NCBI GenBank assembly: GCA_934667795.1
Contig: CAKUMP010000167.1
Span: 1 to 5,449 of the forward strand
Direction: 5' to 3'
Origin: an uncultured Chthoniobacterales bacterium
GTDB taxonomy: Bacteria; Verrucomicrobiota; Verrucomicrobiia; Chthoniobacterales; CAKUMP01
DNA length: 5,449 bases
Within the stretch, counting starts at the first letter, position 1, and each line of letters opens with the position of its first letter. The notes beneath the pieces were generated by a model. That model searched no databases. It was not told the origin of the DNA and saw nothing but the letters and a program-made list of their open reading frames with translations. Below, one piece after another: positions 5,403 through 5,449 of the stretch. Made by a program: the position numbers and the translations under genes.

Positions 5403-5449
5403 CATTACCAGATGGGCATAGCGTTTGCGGTAGGCGTGGGGGGTGAGGC
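5400..5449 (-). CDS. Partial CDS, C-terminal end of a probable AraC-family regulator
   Basis: Reading leftward from the right edge, one frame gives LTPHAYRKRYAHLVM and then TAA (5402-5400). The codon cut by the edge ends in GC and could be Gly. (G)-x-TP-x-x-YR+R is the hallmark ending of the second helix-turn-helix of AraC/XylS-type DNA-binding domains, which often lie at the extreme C-terminus. AraC-family activators are numerous in PVC genomes. Only 15 residues are visible, so the ligand domain and targets are unknown. It is convergent with holA, with a terminator and a long hairpin between them. Confidence 0.5.
   Translation of the reverse strand, partial: LTPHAYRKRYAHLVM

Overview
The window looks like bacterial chromosome from the PVC group, most likely Verrucomicrobiota, Kiritimatiellota or Lentisphaerota. 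Three things point there: a secreted protein with a PEP-CTERM sorting tail, weak or absent Shine-Dalgarno sites on most genes, and short dispersed intergenic repeats of the kinds 'AATCTGCG', 'CACGCAAAGG' and 'TTCTGTGGTTAAAA'. The phylum is inferred from these traits and was not tested.

Left part (1-1006). Leftward (minus) genes: the first 26 codons of a gene that runs off the left edge (80 to 1), and an integral membrane protein resembling the Mpv17/PMP22 family (983 to 207). A small repeat cluster (95-155) lies between them. The Mpv17-like gene is divergent from a PEP-CTERM protein gene. A good sigma70-type promoter (975-1003) sits directly on the divergent junction.

Middle (about 992-3914). 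All genes read rightward: the PEP-CTERM protein, then two tandem paralogous secreted zinc metallopeptidases of the gluzincin / peptidase MA-like type (HExxH plus a downstream NEG-AE motif). The first paralogue is odd at both ends. Its start and signal peptide are built from the dispersed TTCTGTGGTT repeat, and its frame is cut by one in-frame TAA at 2768. The same frame then continues to a TGA at 2924, which would restore the paralogue's length (309 against 308 residues). It is probably a recent pseudogene or a truncated allele. The second paralogue is intact.

Right part (3932-5449). holA, the DNA polymerase III delta (clamp loader) subunit, follows 17 bp after the second peptidase. Beyond it is a structured 334-bp intergenic region. 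It holds inverted repeats, a possible promoter, a strong intrinsic terminator (5225-5269), and a hairpin with perfect 26-bp arms (5317-5372) made from the same repeat family that supplies the first peptidase's start. The right edge holds the last codons of a leftward gene, probably an AraC-family regulator.

I see no obvious functional system linking all the genes. PEP-CTERM protein and peptidases are envelope or exported proteins; holA is housekeeping. The most notable signals are the broken peptidase, the repeat-derived coding start, and the possible promoter-terminator pair after holA.
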